From contig OX327695.1 in NCBI GenBank assembly GCA_946807835.1, forward strand, positions 28,068,501-28,132,500: a DNA stretch of 64,000 bases. Reading direction: 5' to 3'. The position numbers and the translations under genes were made by a program. Below the pieces are notes generated by a model that worked only from the letters and a program-made list of their open reading frames with translations, was not told the origin of the DNA and ran no database searches. This document shows, piece after piece, positions 23,638-35,329 of this stretch (positions are counted from its first letter, which is position 1; every line of letters starts with the position of its first letter). This DNA comes from Ailanthus altissimus (lineage: Eukaryota > Streptophyta > Magnoliopsida > Sapindales > Simaroubaceae).

Positions 23638-24810
23638 GAGATAAGGATATTTTTATTTTTGAAGTTTGACTTAATTTTTAATTTTACCTTACGAATTTTA
23701 AAAAATTTAATTTTGTCTTATTCTATTAGTGAGATTCTGTCAAATTTAATTGAAAATATCTTTTGACAGTATGTTGACAATTTTGTCTTCTTTTATATGT
23801 TAGTTTAATATGGTAATGAAAGTACACTATACTATATACACATGTCAAAGATTAATAGACTTTGAAAAAATAATAAAGACACGTGACATACTGTAATAGA
23901 TCAAATAAAATAAATTAATAAATGGGGTAGTTGGATAGTGGCCGCCGTCATCGGTGATTTGACTCAAAATTTTGTGATCTACGCGATAGTGAAATTTATT
24001 TTATAAACGAAGCACTGTAGATATGCTAAAAGTGGAGAAGAATATGGTGGTTGGTGGCGGCTACTGCCGTTCGCCGTAGAACGGTAGGGCGGTGGCATGC
24101 ACCGCCCCCACCATTGGACAGATTGGTGGCTGATCTATCCAATGGTGGGGGCGATGTACGCCATCGCCCACCGATTGATGGTGAATGGCCGCCGCCGCCA
24201 CCCGCCACCATATGTTGGCGGTTGCTGATGAATGGTTGAGCGGTGGCGTGCACCACCCTTACCATTGGATAAATCGGCCGCCGATCTGTCCAATGGTGGG
24301 GGCGGTGCATGCCACCGCCCTGCGGTTAGACGGCGAATGATGGTGGTCGCTGTCAATCATCATGTTCTTCTCTACTTTTGGCACATCTATAATACTCTGT
24401 TGATAAAACAAATCTCACCATTGCATAAATCACAAAATTTTGAGTCTAATGATGTTAATTTTGAGTCAAATCACAATTGGTCACCGACGACCGGCCAGTC
24501 ACCGACGACGACGGTCACTGTTCGACTACCCCTTTTATTTATTTATTTATTTTATTCAACATATTACAACATGTCACATATTTTTTTTGTTTTTTTAAGA
24601 CCTATTAACATTTGAAATGTGTACATTGTATAGTATACTTGCATCACTATATTAAATTAACATATAAAGAAGGATAAAATTGTTAATATATATTTTTTGT
24701 CAATTCTAATAGAATCAAACTAATAAATAAGACAAAGTTAAAAATTTTTAAACTCATAAAATAAAATTAAAAATTATATCAAACTCTAAAAATAAAAATA
24801 TCTTTATCCC
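23638..24810. mobile_element. Foldback (Mutator-like) element with ~580-bp terminal inverted repeats
   Basis: The left arm from GAGATAAGGATATTTTTATT (23638) and the reverse complement of the right arm from 24810 (GGGATAAAGATATTTTTATT) stay alignable all the way to an axis near 24215, so almost the whole element is one imperfect palindrome. The flanks ATTATTAATT (23628-23637) and ATTGTTAATT (24811-24820) match 9 of 10, fitting the 9-11 bp target duplications of Mutator-like elements. The inner 350 bp is GC-rich and each arm contains a smaller palindrome of CCCCCACCATTGGA against TCCAATGGTGGGGG. No transposase is encoded; the four overlapping open frames in it are by-products of the palindrome. 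Confidence 0.83.
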
Positions 24811-24820
24811 ATTGTTAATT

Positions 24821-26340
24821 TATTACATTTTGCTTTTAAAAGAGTGGTCTATGTTATATATTCAAATATCAAATTTCCGTTGAACTTGGATTCTTACATC
24901 TTTTGTAGACAAAGAGAACGAATATTGAATTAATTTGTATTTTATGTCCAATCCTTCGCATGGTGACAATTGTTGGCTTTTACGTACGAGATTAAAGTCG
25001 CACGGTCTGCATAGTTTTCAATAAAGAAGCTCATATATAAAATTAAAAACAATCAGGACTAACTTTTGGCAGTTGTTCACTTGTTCTTCACTTCATGACT
25101 CTTAAGAGATAATTAACAAATAAGGCCGGATATATAGTATCATATTTTTAACACAATATTGTACATAATTTTTAAATTAATATATATTGAATGGTTCAGT
25201 TATAATTAGACATATGTAATAATGTATTACAATTAATATATTTTTAAATTTTAATTTAAACTATTGAATGTGTATTGATTTAAGGTTTTAAAATTTATAT
25301 AATATGTATCAAAAATATAATGTTGCAGATCCTGTTCTAATAAAATAATCAACTAAAAAAAAATTCCACATGTAAACACTATTTGTATGCTTTGAGACTT
25401 CCACTGATTACTGACTACTTAATCCTGTAAGCCAGAAAAAAGTGACAGAGCCACTGAACAAAGCAAAATTTTTGTGGGGATTATTGGAGTTTCTTGTATC
25501 CATACTTGTTAACATAAAGAATTAAATTGAAGATCGAGTCTCTTAATTATAGCAGACTGGAAAAAACAAAATTGATTGGTTTATACACTGTTAATTTGGG
25601 TAAAATACTGAAATGTCCAGTCTCGTCTCCTTGAATTCAATCTTGAAACAGTTTCATTCCATTCATCTCCAACTGCAGCTTTGATTCTCTCACTCTTTCT
25701 CCCTCAGCTTTTTCAGATTTTGTTTTGACACTTCCCATCATGAGATTTCCTCTCCGTATCAATGCATCTAATTGGGGTATATATTGTTCTCTTTCTCTCT
25801 CATATGGTATATATAGAGCGTGGAGGTGGTGGGAGGGGTGTCTGTTTCTAGGGAAATAATCACATAGTTTCTCTTACTCATCACTCATCAACTTGCATAT
25901 AATTTGATTTGCCGGCTACAAGTATGTCAATATACATGCATGTAACGGCAGTGGTAACTGTAACACACGTCCTTTTCTTTCGGGTCATCACCCCCCTTTT
26001 TTTGCTCCCTTTTCATCCCTATTTTATCTACAGGGCCAACATCATGATATTATTTCATATCTCACTCTCACTCACGCACCTCTCCCTATAGCCTGCTAGC
26101 AGTCTCATTTTCGCTAAACTTTATGTCTTACTAATTCTAAGAAAATGACTCGCAGCTACTTCGAGGAGATCCCCGCAGCCACACGATGTACTATCTCTTC
26201 TTCTCTTCACTTTACATTATCTTATGTTTTTTCATTTTTATTTATTGTTTTTTTATTGTTTTGGAGTGGTTTATGATTACAAGACAGTACATATATTAAA
26301 GTATATATTTTTTTGAGTAAATGGAAAATTCATAAAACCA
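24821..26340. other. Intergenic, no supported gene
   Basis: AT-rich then pyrimidine-rich. A short frame MTRSYFEEIPAATR begins at about 26144 before possible GT sites and could be a stranded first exon, but nothing downstream continues it. Confidence 0.4.
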
Positions 26341-26346
26341 GAGGGA

Positions 26347-26870
26347 TTACAGAAAGGGGGAGATCCCTTTAATTGCTTCTTCCAGACATATTTTTGTGTC
26401 ATTGCATTTCAAAGCCATTTTGGCTAGGTTATGGGCAGCAAAATACACCCTCTTTGGGCATCTCAGAAATCCACATTGACTAGAGTATGAGCTAGGCTCA
26501 AAATCTCTGAAATTAACAACCCAGCTCGGTCCTGATAGGGGGCTTCTACTGATTAGATTAACCACATTTTTGCAATCAGATTCTACTATGATTGGAAGAA
26601 GACCCGACTCTCTTGCCAGTGGGACACTTAACAAGATTGCTTCTGTCTCCACCTTCAGGGTGCTTGGAATGGTTGCTATCGCCATAGCTTCCCCGAATTG
26701 GTTTCTGATAATTATACCTATCCCTGCCTTACCATCTGAAGCATTTACGGCTGCAACAACATTCGCTTTGAAATATTCAGGTGTTGGGGAATTTCAGGAT
26801 GAGGGGGTTGGACTTCTGGTATGGTTTGGGGGCTCTGAGAATTTCGTTGATTTAAGGGCTTTCAGAATTT
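26347..26870 (-). mobile_element. LINE-type RNase H (RVT_3) fragment
   Basis: The minus frame at 26347-26685 contains ETEAILLSVPLARESGLLPI, IVESDCKNVVNLI and AAHNLAKMALKC, the acidic ESD and terminal H-N-A motifs of the RVT_3 RNase H domain that closes plant LINE ORFs. Upstream sequence to about 26870 reads further domain-like pieces out of frame. A T-rich run at 26308-26316 on its left may be the former poly(A) tail. The copia element starting at 26875 abuts it and may have inserted into it, although I did not find the other half beyond 31755. Confidence 0.72.
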
Positions 26871-26874
26871 TTTC

Positions 26875-27510
26875 TATAAAGTATAACACGCAATAGAATA
26901 CTTTGAGTACACAAACTAAATAATGAAGTAGAATAATATAATTAGTCAATTAAAAATAATAAGTTAATCACAAGAGTTAATAATGTGCAATAGAGAAAAT
27001 ATAAAAATATATCATACTAAAATATAAAATATATGGTTCAATAATATGCTTACGACCATGGTGAATTAAGAATTTAAATTTCTCTTATTAAATGTTTGAT
27101 TAGAAGAGAAATGATCAATAAATGATACAATTCAAGTTTTGAAACTTAAGGGTTTGTTGTACAATATTTCTCAAGTGTATTTCGACTTCTCTATCAATCA
27201 TAAGTATAATGGGGTATTTATATAAGTCCAAAATATCCAAGCCTTCAAAAACGCAAATTTCAAATTTTAGAGTCAATAAACAGTACAAGCGTCGTAACTA
27301 TTTACATTCTTCCACCAACGCTGGAAGGCCAACGTCGAGCACTCAAGCCTGGAAATAGGCTTTATATTTTTTGTGCTATCCCATGCCTTCTAGATACTGT
27401 TCTATTGGTTTTCAATCCCTTCCAAGCCTATTTTTAGCTCCAATTTGATTCCGACTTGTTTCCAAATTTGTCCTAAACATAACTATCGCATTAAACATGA
27501 TTTTGGATCA
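26875..27510 (-). repeat. 3' LTR of the 4.9-kb copia element
   Basis: Starts on the minus strand as TGATCCAAAATCATG at 27510 and aligns to 31104-31755. It carries a decayed GC-rich/ACAGTAC cluster at about 27280-27350, and the hairpin motif at about 27033-27060 on the minus strand. Confidence 0.85.
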
Positions 27511-27519
27511 CAAATCTCC

Positions 27520-30500
27520 TCTTTAATACAAAATCACTCCAACAACTCCAAGAGAGCAACCAAGGATCCATCATATCCACATCACAACCTTAATTGTAAG
27601 TTTTGATCTCAATTAAGTTCATACATAATCTGAACCTAACTGGGGGCAATGGCTTAATCAACATATCAGCAGGATTCTTCGATGTCAAAATTTTACACAG
27701 ACTAATAATGCCACTCTGCACAATATCCTAAATGAAATGCATCCTAAAATCAATGTGTTTCGATCTTTCATGAAACACATGATATTTGCTTACATGTATA
27801 GTATTTTGGCTATCACAATGCACAGAAGTATTAACTTCATCCATAACCAAAAGTTTAGTACATATACCTTTCAACTATATAACATCTTTGATTGATTCTT
27901 CTAAGACTATATACTTGGCTTCGGTAGTTGATAGTGCTACAATATGCTGCAATATTAATTTCCAGCATACGCTACATCCAAACACTGTGAAGATATACGA
28001 GGTCACCTGCATAATCTAAGTTCACATAACCCTTCACTATTTCATCACTTGTGCCAACCCATTTAAATAACAAATCATAATGTGATGTCCCTTTTAGAAA
28101 CTAAGTATCCATTTCACAGCCGTCCAATATTTCTTTTAAGATTACCCATGTATCTACTCACAACACTTACCGCTTATGTTATATCCGACCTTATGCAAAC
28201 CATAGCATACGGTACCTTAAGCATTTATAGTTTTTCTTCTTCGGTTTAAGGTGATTGAGATGCCGACAATTTGATCATCAAATCTCTTATACCATTGTCT
28301 CATAGATTGCTTCAACATATATAAAAACTTCTTTAGCAAACAAGCATGATCTTCTTTGCTCAGTTCTTAAAAACCTTTCGGTTGTGCTACGTATATTTCT
28401 TCTTCAAGTTCACTATGAAGGAAAGCCAACTTTACATCCATTTGTTCAAAATATAAATTTAGATTTACACACATAGATAATAAAATACGAATGGATGGGT
28501 GTTTTACAATAAGAGAAAAGATTTCATAGAAATCAACCCTTTCTTTTTATGAGAAGCTATGTGCAGCAAGCTTAATCTTAAACTTTGTAAGCTTAACACC
28601 CAAAACCCCCTACTTAACCTTGTAAACCCATTTACAGTAAACTAGCTTCTTGTTTTTTGGTTTTACCACCAATTGTCAGGTCTGATTCTTTATAAGAGAA
28701 TTGAACTCATCGTCCATTTAACATAGTTTACACTCTTTATAGCTTTATTATATGATTTTGGTTCATTATATTTTATAGTGTAAGTAGTGTTAAATGCATA
28801 GGCTATTAAATCTGCATGTGCATACTTGCTCGGTGGCAAAAAACTCTCATTTATTTATCTTTAGCCAGCTGATAGTCTTCAAATTCAACTTTATGAGTGC
28901 TAGATTGCAGTGGTGCTATTTAAGATGAGTTTTTAGGTTCTTGTTCTTCATGTGCTTCATCATTAAAGTGCTAAACCGTATGAGTATCAGATCTCAAATC
29001 ATGTACCACTTCATGATATTTAGTTTCAGATTCAGAAACTGAGCTTCACACATCTTCTGACTTCTTCAAAACTGAATCCAGATTAGTTTCCAATAATGTA
29101 GATTCATTGAATGTCATATTCTTATTAATAATATTCTTTTGTGGATTAAAATCAGTACACCACACTTTTTTTCCCTTCACACCTTCTGGATATTCAATGA
29201 ATATCCCCTTCAAGGCTCTTAGCTCTAGTTTTTCTTACTTGATGTACAAATGCAAGGCATCCAAATACCCTTAGGTGATCATATTTTGAACTATATGCAC
29301 CTTATTCTTCCAAGTAAGGTTTAATTCATCATTTCTGCAAGTTCATTCTATTATGGTGTGTACTACACCGTTTATTTCTTACAATCTCATGCATAACATA
29401 AAAATTATCAAACTCGGCATTACAAGACTCAATACCATTATCAGTTTTAAATCTTTTAATTTTCTTACCCATTTGATTCTCCACAAGTGTTTTCCATTTC
29501 TGAAATATTTTCAAATACCTGCTCTTTACTCTTCAACATATAAACCTACAACTTCCTTGAATAATCATCAATGAATGATAGAAAATATCGTGCACCACAA
29601 TTAGTGACAGCTTGTGCAGGTCTCCAAAGGTCAAAATGTATGTAATCAAGAGTGTCTTTGGTGTTATGTTCACCCATGTTGAACTTAACTCTATGAACTT
29701 TACCGTACACAATACTCACAAAACCCCATTGGTTGGATCTTATCCTTGTCAAATACACCCTATTCATATAGCTCCTTTAAACCTTTCTCACTAAGTGCCT
29801 TAACCTCTAATGCCACAACTTGGTCTGCATATTCTTATTATTAATAGAGAAAGATGCAGGATAAATGATAATCTTTCTACTCAACATATACAACCCTTGT
29901 TTACGCTCACCTTTTATTACAACTATTGAACCCTTAATTACTTTCAATGTATAATTTTCACCCTTAAATGTGCAACCAGATTGATCAAACATGCCTAAAG
30001 AAGTTACTTTTTTAAAAAAAATTAGGTACATGTCTCACAACTAACAATTATCTCTTACTCTCATCATGTAAGTTCAGCTTAATACTACCCATCCCAATGA
30101 CTTGACAAGCCATAGTATTATCCATTAATATTTTGAAACCACTAATGGACTGATAGCTAGTGAATAAGGTTTTATTATGATATATATAGAAAGTACATTT
30201 GGAGTCTAGAATCTACTCGCCAGTATTTTGCCTATTCAAAGCAACTAATGATTCTGTAACTTTATGGTCTTCTTCATAAACTATAGCTACATCTGTTTTA
30301 GGTCTCTTTCGTTGATACTTGGCTTTCCTTTTTAGACAATCCCTTTTGAAATAGGCTTCTTTCTTGTAGAAGTAATACTTCTTGGATCTGCCCCTTGATT
30401 TTGATCTTGATGAATTTCTCGCTTTAGTTTTTCTACTCTCAACTCTCTCCCTCGCAACAAGTATAACTGCAGAATTTTGTTGTTGTTGTTCTAAATTTTT

Positions 30501-31056
30501 TACTAACACCTTTAAGTTTAGGGCTACTCTAACATCCTTCATTGTTAATGACTCTCTTCCATACAAGAGAGTATCAACAAAATGTTCATAGTTTTTAGGA
30601 AGTGAACTTAATAACAAATTTGTCTTGTCTTCATCACTGATTTTGACATCAATTATCTCAAAATCAATAACAACCTCGTTGAGGGAATCAATGTGTTTAT
30701 TGATTGAACCACCCTCAACCAAAGACAACCCAAACAAATTTTTCTTAAGATACAACCACTTTGTTAGAGACTTAGTCATACATAACTCATCAATTCTTTT
30801 CTATAAATCTAGTATATATTTTTCTTTGCCCACTTTCATCACCCAAACTTAAAATAATTTTACCCCAAGCCTTTCTATTAATAGTTTCAGGATTCATGTC
30901 TAACTTAGATGTTGTAGGCTTATCACTAGTACTAGATAATTCCTCAAAAGCTGATTCTAGTTTTTGACTCTCTGACAAAGCCATCATCTTAAGCTTTCAT
31001 AAGTTGAAAATATTTTTCCTTGTAAATTTCTCTACCTCATGCTTATGTGGTGTCAT
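27520..31056 (-). pseudogene. Copia gag-pol remnant of the 4.9-kb element
   Basis: From the ATG at 31054-31056 the minus strand reads MTPHKHEVEKF, with a stop replacing the conserved Trp of the FNLW motif. Gag continues to about 30220 with the family phrase LLYGRESLTMKDVRVALNLK; its zinc knuckle has lost Cys residues (YYFYKKEAYFKRDC). A broken protease (ILDS, then CTFYIYHNK) is near 30180-30220, followed by pre-integrase and integrase at 29330-29830 (FDLWRPAQAVT, FLSFIDDYSRK, KRFKTDNGIESCNAEF). A conserved link ENKNIINKNMTF-type region lies near 29110. Reverse transcriptase pieces and the RNase H end (RYMGNLKRNIG, NLDYAGDLV) appear at 27880-28500; the YVDD block is absent. Confidence 0.83.
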
Positions 31057-31088
31057 GTTTACCCAAACAAACACACATCCAATGACAA

Positions 31089-31100
31089 GCTCTAATGCCA
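31089..31100 (-). other. Primer-binding site of the 4.9-kb copia element
   Basis: On the minus strand TGGCATTAGAGC, just inside the 5' LTR; two mismatches from TGGTATCAGAGC, complementary to initiator tRNA-Met. Confidence 0.8.
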
Positions 31101-31103
31101 GTT

Positions 31104-31755
31104 TATAGGAGTATATAACACGCAGCGGAATACGTAAAGTATGTAAACTAAGCAATGAAGGAGAATAATACAACTAGCCAATTAAGAATAACAAGCTAAT
31201 CACAAGAGCTAATAATGTGCAGTAGATAAAATACAGAAATATATCATACCAAGATATAAAATACGTGGTTCAGCAATGTGTTTACATCCATGGTGGATCA
31301 ATGATCCAAGTCTCTCTTATTAGATATTTGATTACAAGAGAAATGATCAAGTAATGATACAATTCAAGTTTTGGAGCTTTAGGGTTTGTTGTACAGTGTT
31401 TCTCAAGTGTATTTTGAGTTCTCTATCAACACAGGGCATAATAGGGGTATTTATATGAAGTCCAAAATACCCAAACCTTCAACAAAAAAAAATTAAACTT
31501 CAAATTTTAGGGTCAATGAACAATATTGTGAACAGTACCAGCGCTGCAGTGCTGTACATTCTGCCACTAGAGCTGAGCGCTAGAAGGCCAGCCCTGCAGC
31601 ACTCAAGCCTGGAAATAGGCTTGTCTCTTGCTTTCTGGACATTGTTTCATTAGTTTTTTACCCTTTCCAAGCCTGTTTTTGGCTCCAACTTGATTCCGAC
31701 TTGTTTTCAAATTTTTTCTAAATATAACCATCATATTAAACATGATTTTGGATCA
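31104..31755 (-). repeat. 5' LTR of the 4.9-kb copia element
   Basis: Minus-strand start TGATCCAAAATCATG at 31755. It contains, around 31510-31610, two TGAACA-type units and GC-rich dyads (AGCGCTGCAGTGCT at 31540-31553), then a TATA region and the hairpin motif at about 31263-31293. Confidence 0.86.
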
Positions 31756-32428
31756 TAAATTTTACATCTTCAACTCAAGGCCCTACTTGTGCTGGCTCTA
31801 GAGTTTGTCTGCTTGATAAAGCTTACTTTGAAATATATATTAAACTTATAATATATTGACTTTTAGACTTTCACAATTATGTCACATTTGCAATAAAAAA
31901 TATTATAAAGTAACCACATCCTTGTTCTTAAAATGGAATGCATAAAGAAGAAAAACAAATTAGTAAATTTATTTGAAATAGGTACGCTCCTAGCAGAAAA
32001 ATATGTTTAGACTCCCAAGTTTGAGTTTTGGTCTCCATCGTATATTAAAGAGATAATATATGTAGCTCTAGAATAGTATGGACCCAAATAATTGATTCAT
32101 TACTTTGTGGGTGAATAAGAATATATGGTTGGACCACACTAACGATTATTCTCAATTCTTATTCTCGTTTCTGACTCTTAATTACTTGCTCTAGTTACAG
32201 TATTGAATTACCATCATGACTTGAAAATGAATGCTTCAACTTGATTTGTACCTGGTAATAAATTGTTCACGGTTTTAAACTCTTCAAAATTGTTTTTTGT
32301 TTGTTCTCCATTGCAAACATGGTTTAATATATATGTTTTAAGAATTCTATATACCATCTTATTTGTATAAAATGTGTCCTGCATTTAATTTGGTTACTAA
32401 ATCATACTATAATCAAATAAATGATATT
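31756..32428. other. AT-rich sequence, no gene seen
   Basis: No coding frame or transposon end recognised between the copia element and the next solo LTR. Confidence 0.4.
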
Positions 32429-32434
32429 AATTTG

Positions 32435-33441
32435 TGTTGCGGATATCAAGCGTTGCAGATATCAAGCGTTGTGGATATCAAGTCATGCTTTTTAGTTTGA
32501 CACCCCTATGGCATCAACTAAGCCACAGCCTTGATACCCTTTTTATTCTATGTGCACCTGAAAACTATAGCTCACACCATAAGTAAGAACACATAAGATC
32601 AACACACCAATAAAGATAAAGAAAACAAACCAATTAACAAGATATAAAAATATACGTGGTTCGGCCCAAAATTACCTACGTCCACGAAGGATCCATGATC
32701 TAGCTTCTTATTATTGATATAGATCACTACGTATCTTTTTACATCATCAATGATCCCACAAGACCCCTTAGTATCTCCCATAGAGACCTCTAAGTATCTA
32801 CCCTTGATCACCATGACTCCCCAAAATCTCTTAACATCTCCTCATAAGAGATTTTTACAAGGAATACAAGAACAACCCGAGCATCTAAGCCAAAAGAATA
32901 TATGATGTTTCTTTTGTTCACTTAAGAACTAAAAGAAAACACTCCCCAAAAGTTACACCTTAGTGCACCAAGTACTTAGTGCCTACCTAATTTCTCTATT
33001 CTCTCTTATGATTACATCTTGAAACTTTAGATGCTTAATTTTCTCTGGTGTTTAAAATGGTTTATATACTGAATTAAACACCCTTAGAAACTCTAAAACC
33101 TAGTTGGAATAAGATTCTTTACTTGTAGAAGTCTTAATCCACTTAAAAAAGTCAATTGAGGCAAAACAGAAAATACCCTAAAGTTGTTGCATGAATAGTA
33201 ACCACACGAACAGTACCCTATGCGTGAACAGTACCCATCAATGAATAGTAATTGGCGGTGCACGCAATAGTGCTCGTTATGAACAATGTCGCCGCATGAA
33301 CAATACACATTCTTTTGGTTTTTCGTTTTACTCCTCCCTTGAACATCCTATATGTACTTGACTTCATAATGACTCTCTTCTTGGTATTCATCTCAATTCT
33401 TACCCATACAAGATTGTTAAATTACCAATTTCTAATAATTT
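32435..33441 (-). mobile_element. Solo copia-type LTR with ACAGTAC repeat cluster; AATTTG target duplication
   Basis: Its 5' end on the minus strand (TTAGAAATTGGTAATTTAAC) aligns with the start of the LTRs at 2696 and 62642. Downstream it has a cluster of GAACAGTA-like units (33186-33310), a TATATAAACC TATA box near 33060, the hairpin motif at about 32654-32686 and three 16-bp tandem units of GATATCAAGCGTTG type at its end (32435-32492). AATTTG lies directly outside both ends (32429-32434 and 33442-33447). No internal region remains. Confidence 0.78.
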
Positions 33442-33449
33442 AATTTGTA

Positions 33450-34588
33450 ATAATCATTACGAGTTTTAATTCTTCTATCAATTTATTGAAAAATAAAATA
33501 TATGAGTTTAATTAGCAGTTTAGACACTCAGGATTCAAGAAGGGTTTAACATAGAATATAAGCTTCAATGTTTACATCTAAGTTTAATTCGTTCATTTGC
33601 AATCAGATGTGTAAGCCTTATTCTCTGCTCTACTTTGAAGTTTTACCTAATTTACTACATTTTCTTTTCGTATCTTATTGAATTAAGCATAAGGATGTCA
33701 TTTTTTTTAACACATTATGGTATAACTAGGAGTAAGGTTTCTATAAACATATACACGATCATCAATCATCATCACTGTCAAAGAGCGAAGATATTCAATT
33801 CCAAAAACTTGGATTGAGAATACTTTGAAAGTAATAATATGGCAACTGGGAGAAAACCAATAATTTGATTTTGAAACCTAAATTGAGAAAGAGAAAGAGA
33901 AAGAAAGAGATGATAATTTTGAAAGACTTGTTGCAAGATATGAGCGTTGAAATTCTCTCACCTTTAATGCAATTCATATATGCAACAAATCCTGATATGT
34001 TTTGATTCAAAACTCTAGTTTCATTTCTAAACACTTAAAAAACTATAGTGATAAGAATATTTATCCCTCTATTAGCTGCAGAAAAGTTTATATTAATGAA
34101 ACAATTTGCAAATACTTTAATTGTTCCCTAATGAACGTGATTAGATTTATCATATCATGATTTTAGACCTCAAATGCCTATAGTCAGACCAATTTTGATT
34201 CCTCATATAATGACTTACTTTATTTATACAACAGACATCATAATCGAGTTTCGAGTCTTTTTATTAATCTTGCAATTTAAGAATTCAGAGCTCTGCCAAA
34301 ATGTAAAACTGTTATGCACCTTGTTATTGTAGTACTATTATATTTGAATTAGATTCTGTAAATATTGATTGTAAGCTGATCTCAATATTTAATTTGTGGG
34401 ATGATGAAAGATGATTGTTTTGTATACTTATATGTTATGTTATACACCATAAGTACTCATTCTTGGAGGCATTTACAATCTGGTGAGTTGAATTATATGC
34501 TTATAATGAATTCTAAAAATACGAAAAAGTTTATAATGCTAAAGAGAGGTAATACATCTATTTAAGCATGGTTTTTTTTTTTTATTGA
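33450..34588. other. AT-rich sequence, no gene seen
   Basis: No convincing coding frame, RNA gene or transposon end in this stretch. Confidence 0.4.
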
Positions 34589-34589
34589 T

Positions 34590-35325
34590 TGTATTGAAAC
34601 TTAGTAATTTAAAATTGTGTTTAAATATAATTTTGAGTTGAAAATCAATGAGGGGATGACACATGATAAAGAACACATTGAACAGATAAGAAAGAGACAA
34701 AAATAAAAAGCCGGAAGTAAGGAGGAGCTCAAAATATGAAAGGAAGAGTTTCATAGGCCTTGGTGTCGCGATGCCAAGTTGGTCATGTTGTGGTACTGTG
34801 GCACCAACTTTCAGGAATTTTCTATTTTAAGCTGATTTTAATTTATTTTTGTTAGTTTTAGGCTCTCCAATACGTGGACTCCTCCAATAAGATTTAAAAT
34901 TTTTAGGGACGATTTAGAGCTTATATAAACCATTGTAAAGTTATTAGATTTGTTAAGCATTGACAAAACAACAAAAGAGAATAGAAAACTTAGATAATGT
35001 TTAAGTGCTGAATGCATGCCAAAATAGTGTTGTATAGTGAGCGTTTGAGTACTATATGTATAATAGCGTTAATAGATCCTTTAAAAGCTCGTTTATTATT
35101 GCATTTCTTAATAATTTCTTGTTAAGAGATCTTTGTGATCTAAGTAATAAAAGAAGTTAAGATCTAGTGATTTATCGTGAACATAAGTATTAACTGAATC
35201 ATATAAATGATTATATTTTGTGTGATTTATCTCTATTGTGTATGTGATCTTTTTATTCTTATTTATTTTTAAGTAAAGTCTCTCACGTACACTAAAATTT
35301 TTAGATGTTAAATTATCAATAAATA
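34590..35325 (+). mobile_element. Decayed copia-type LTR
   Basis: Its start (TATTGAAACTTAGTAATTTA) aligns with the LTR start at 2696. Further on it has dyads TTGGTGTCGCGATGCCAA (34760-34777) and GTGGTACTGTGGCACC, a TTATATAAACC TATA box at about 34921, and the hairpin motif in decayed form at 35176-35206. Borders are approximate; no partner LTR and no target duplication were identified. Confidence 0.62.
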
Positions 35326-35329
35326 GTAT

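Larger units (their letters stand above)
26875..31755 (-). mobile_element. Ty1/copia retrotransposon, 4.9 kb, two LTRs, degenerate
   Basis: Two alignable LTRs in direct orientation (26875-27510 and 31104-31755) enclose, on the minus strand, primer-binding site, gag, protease, integrase and a shortened reverse transcriptase-RNase H. A purine-rich AAAGAGGAGATTTG stretch lies just before the 3' LTR start (TGATCC). Many stops and frameshifts and loss of the polymerase active-site region mean it cannot move on its own. The extreme LTR ends are not canonical TG...CA at the 3' side, and no clear target duplication was found. Confidence 0.87.

Noticed and set aside
24026..24615. Several overlapping open frames on both strands rich in Arg, Pro and His
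   Set aside because: They arise from the GC-rich inverted repeat of the foldback element and mirror each other across its axis; no protein family fits.
26144..26190. Possible first exon MTRSYFEEIPAATR
   Set aside because: No downstream exon or matching domain was found; the next features are LINE and copia sequence.
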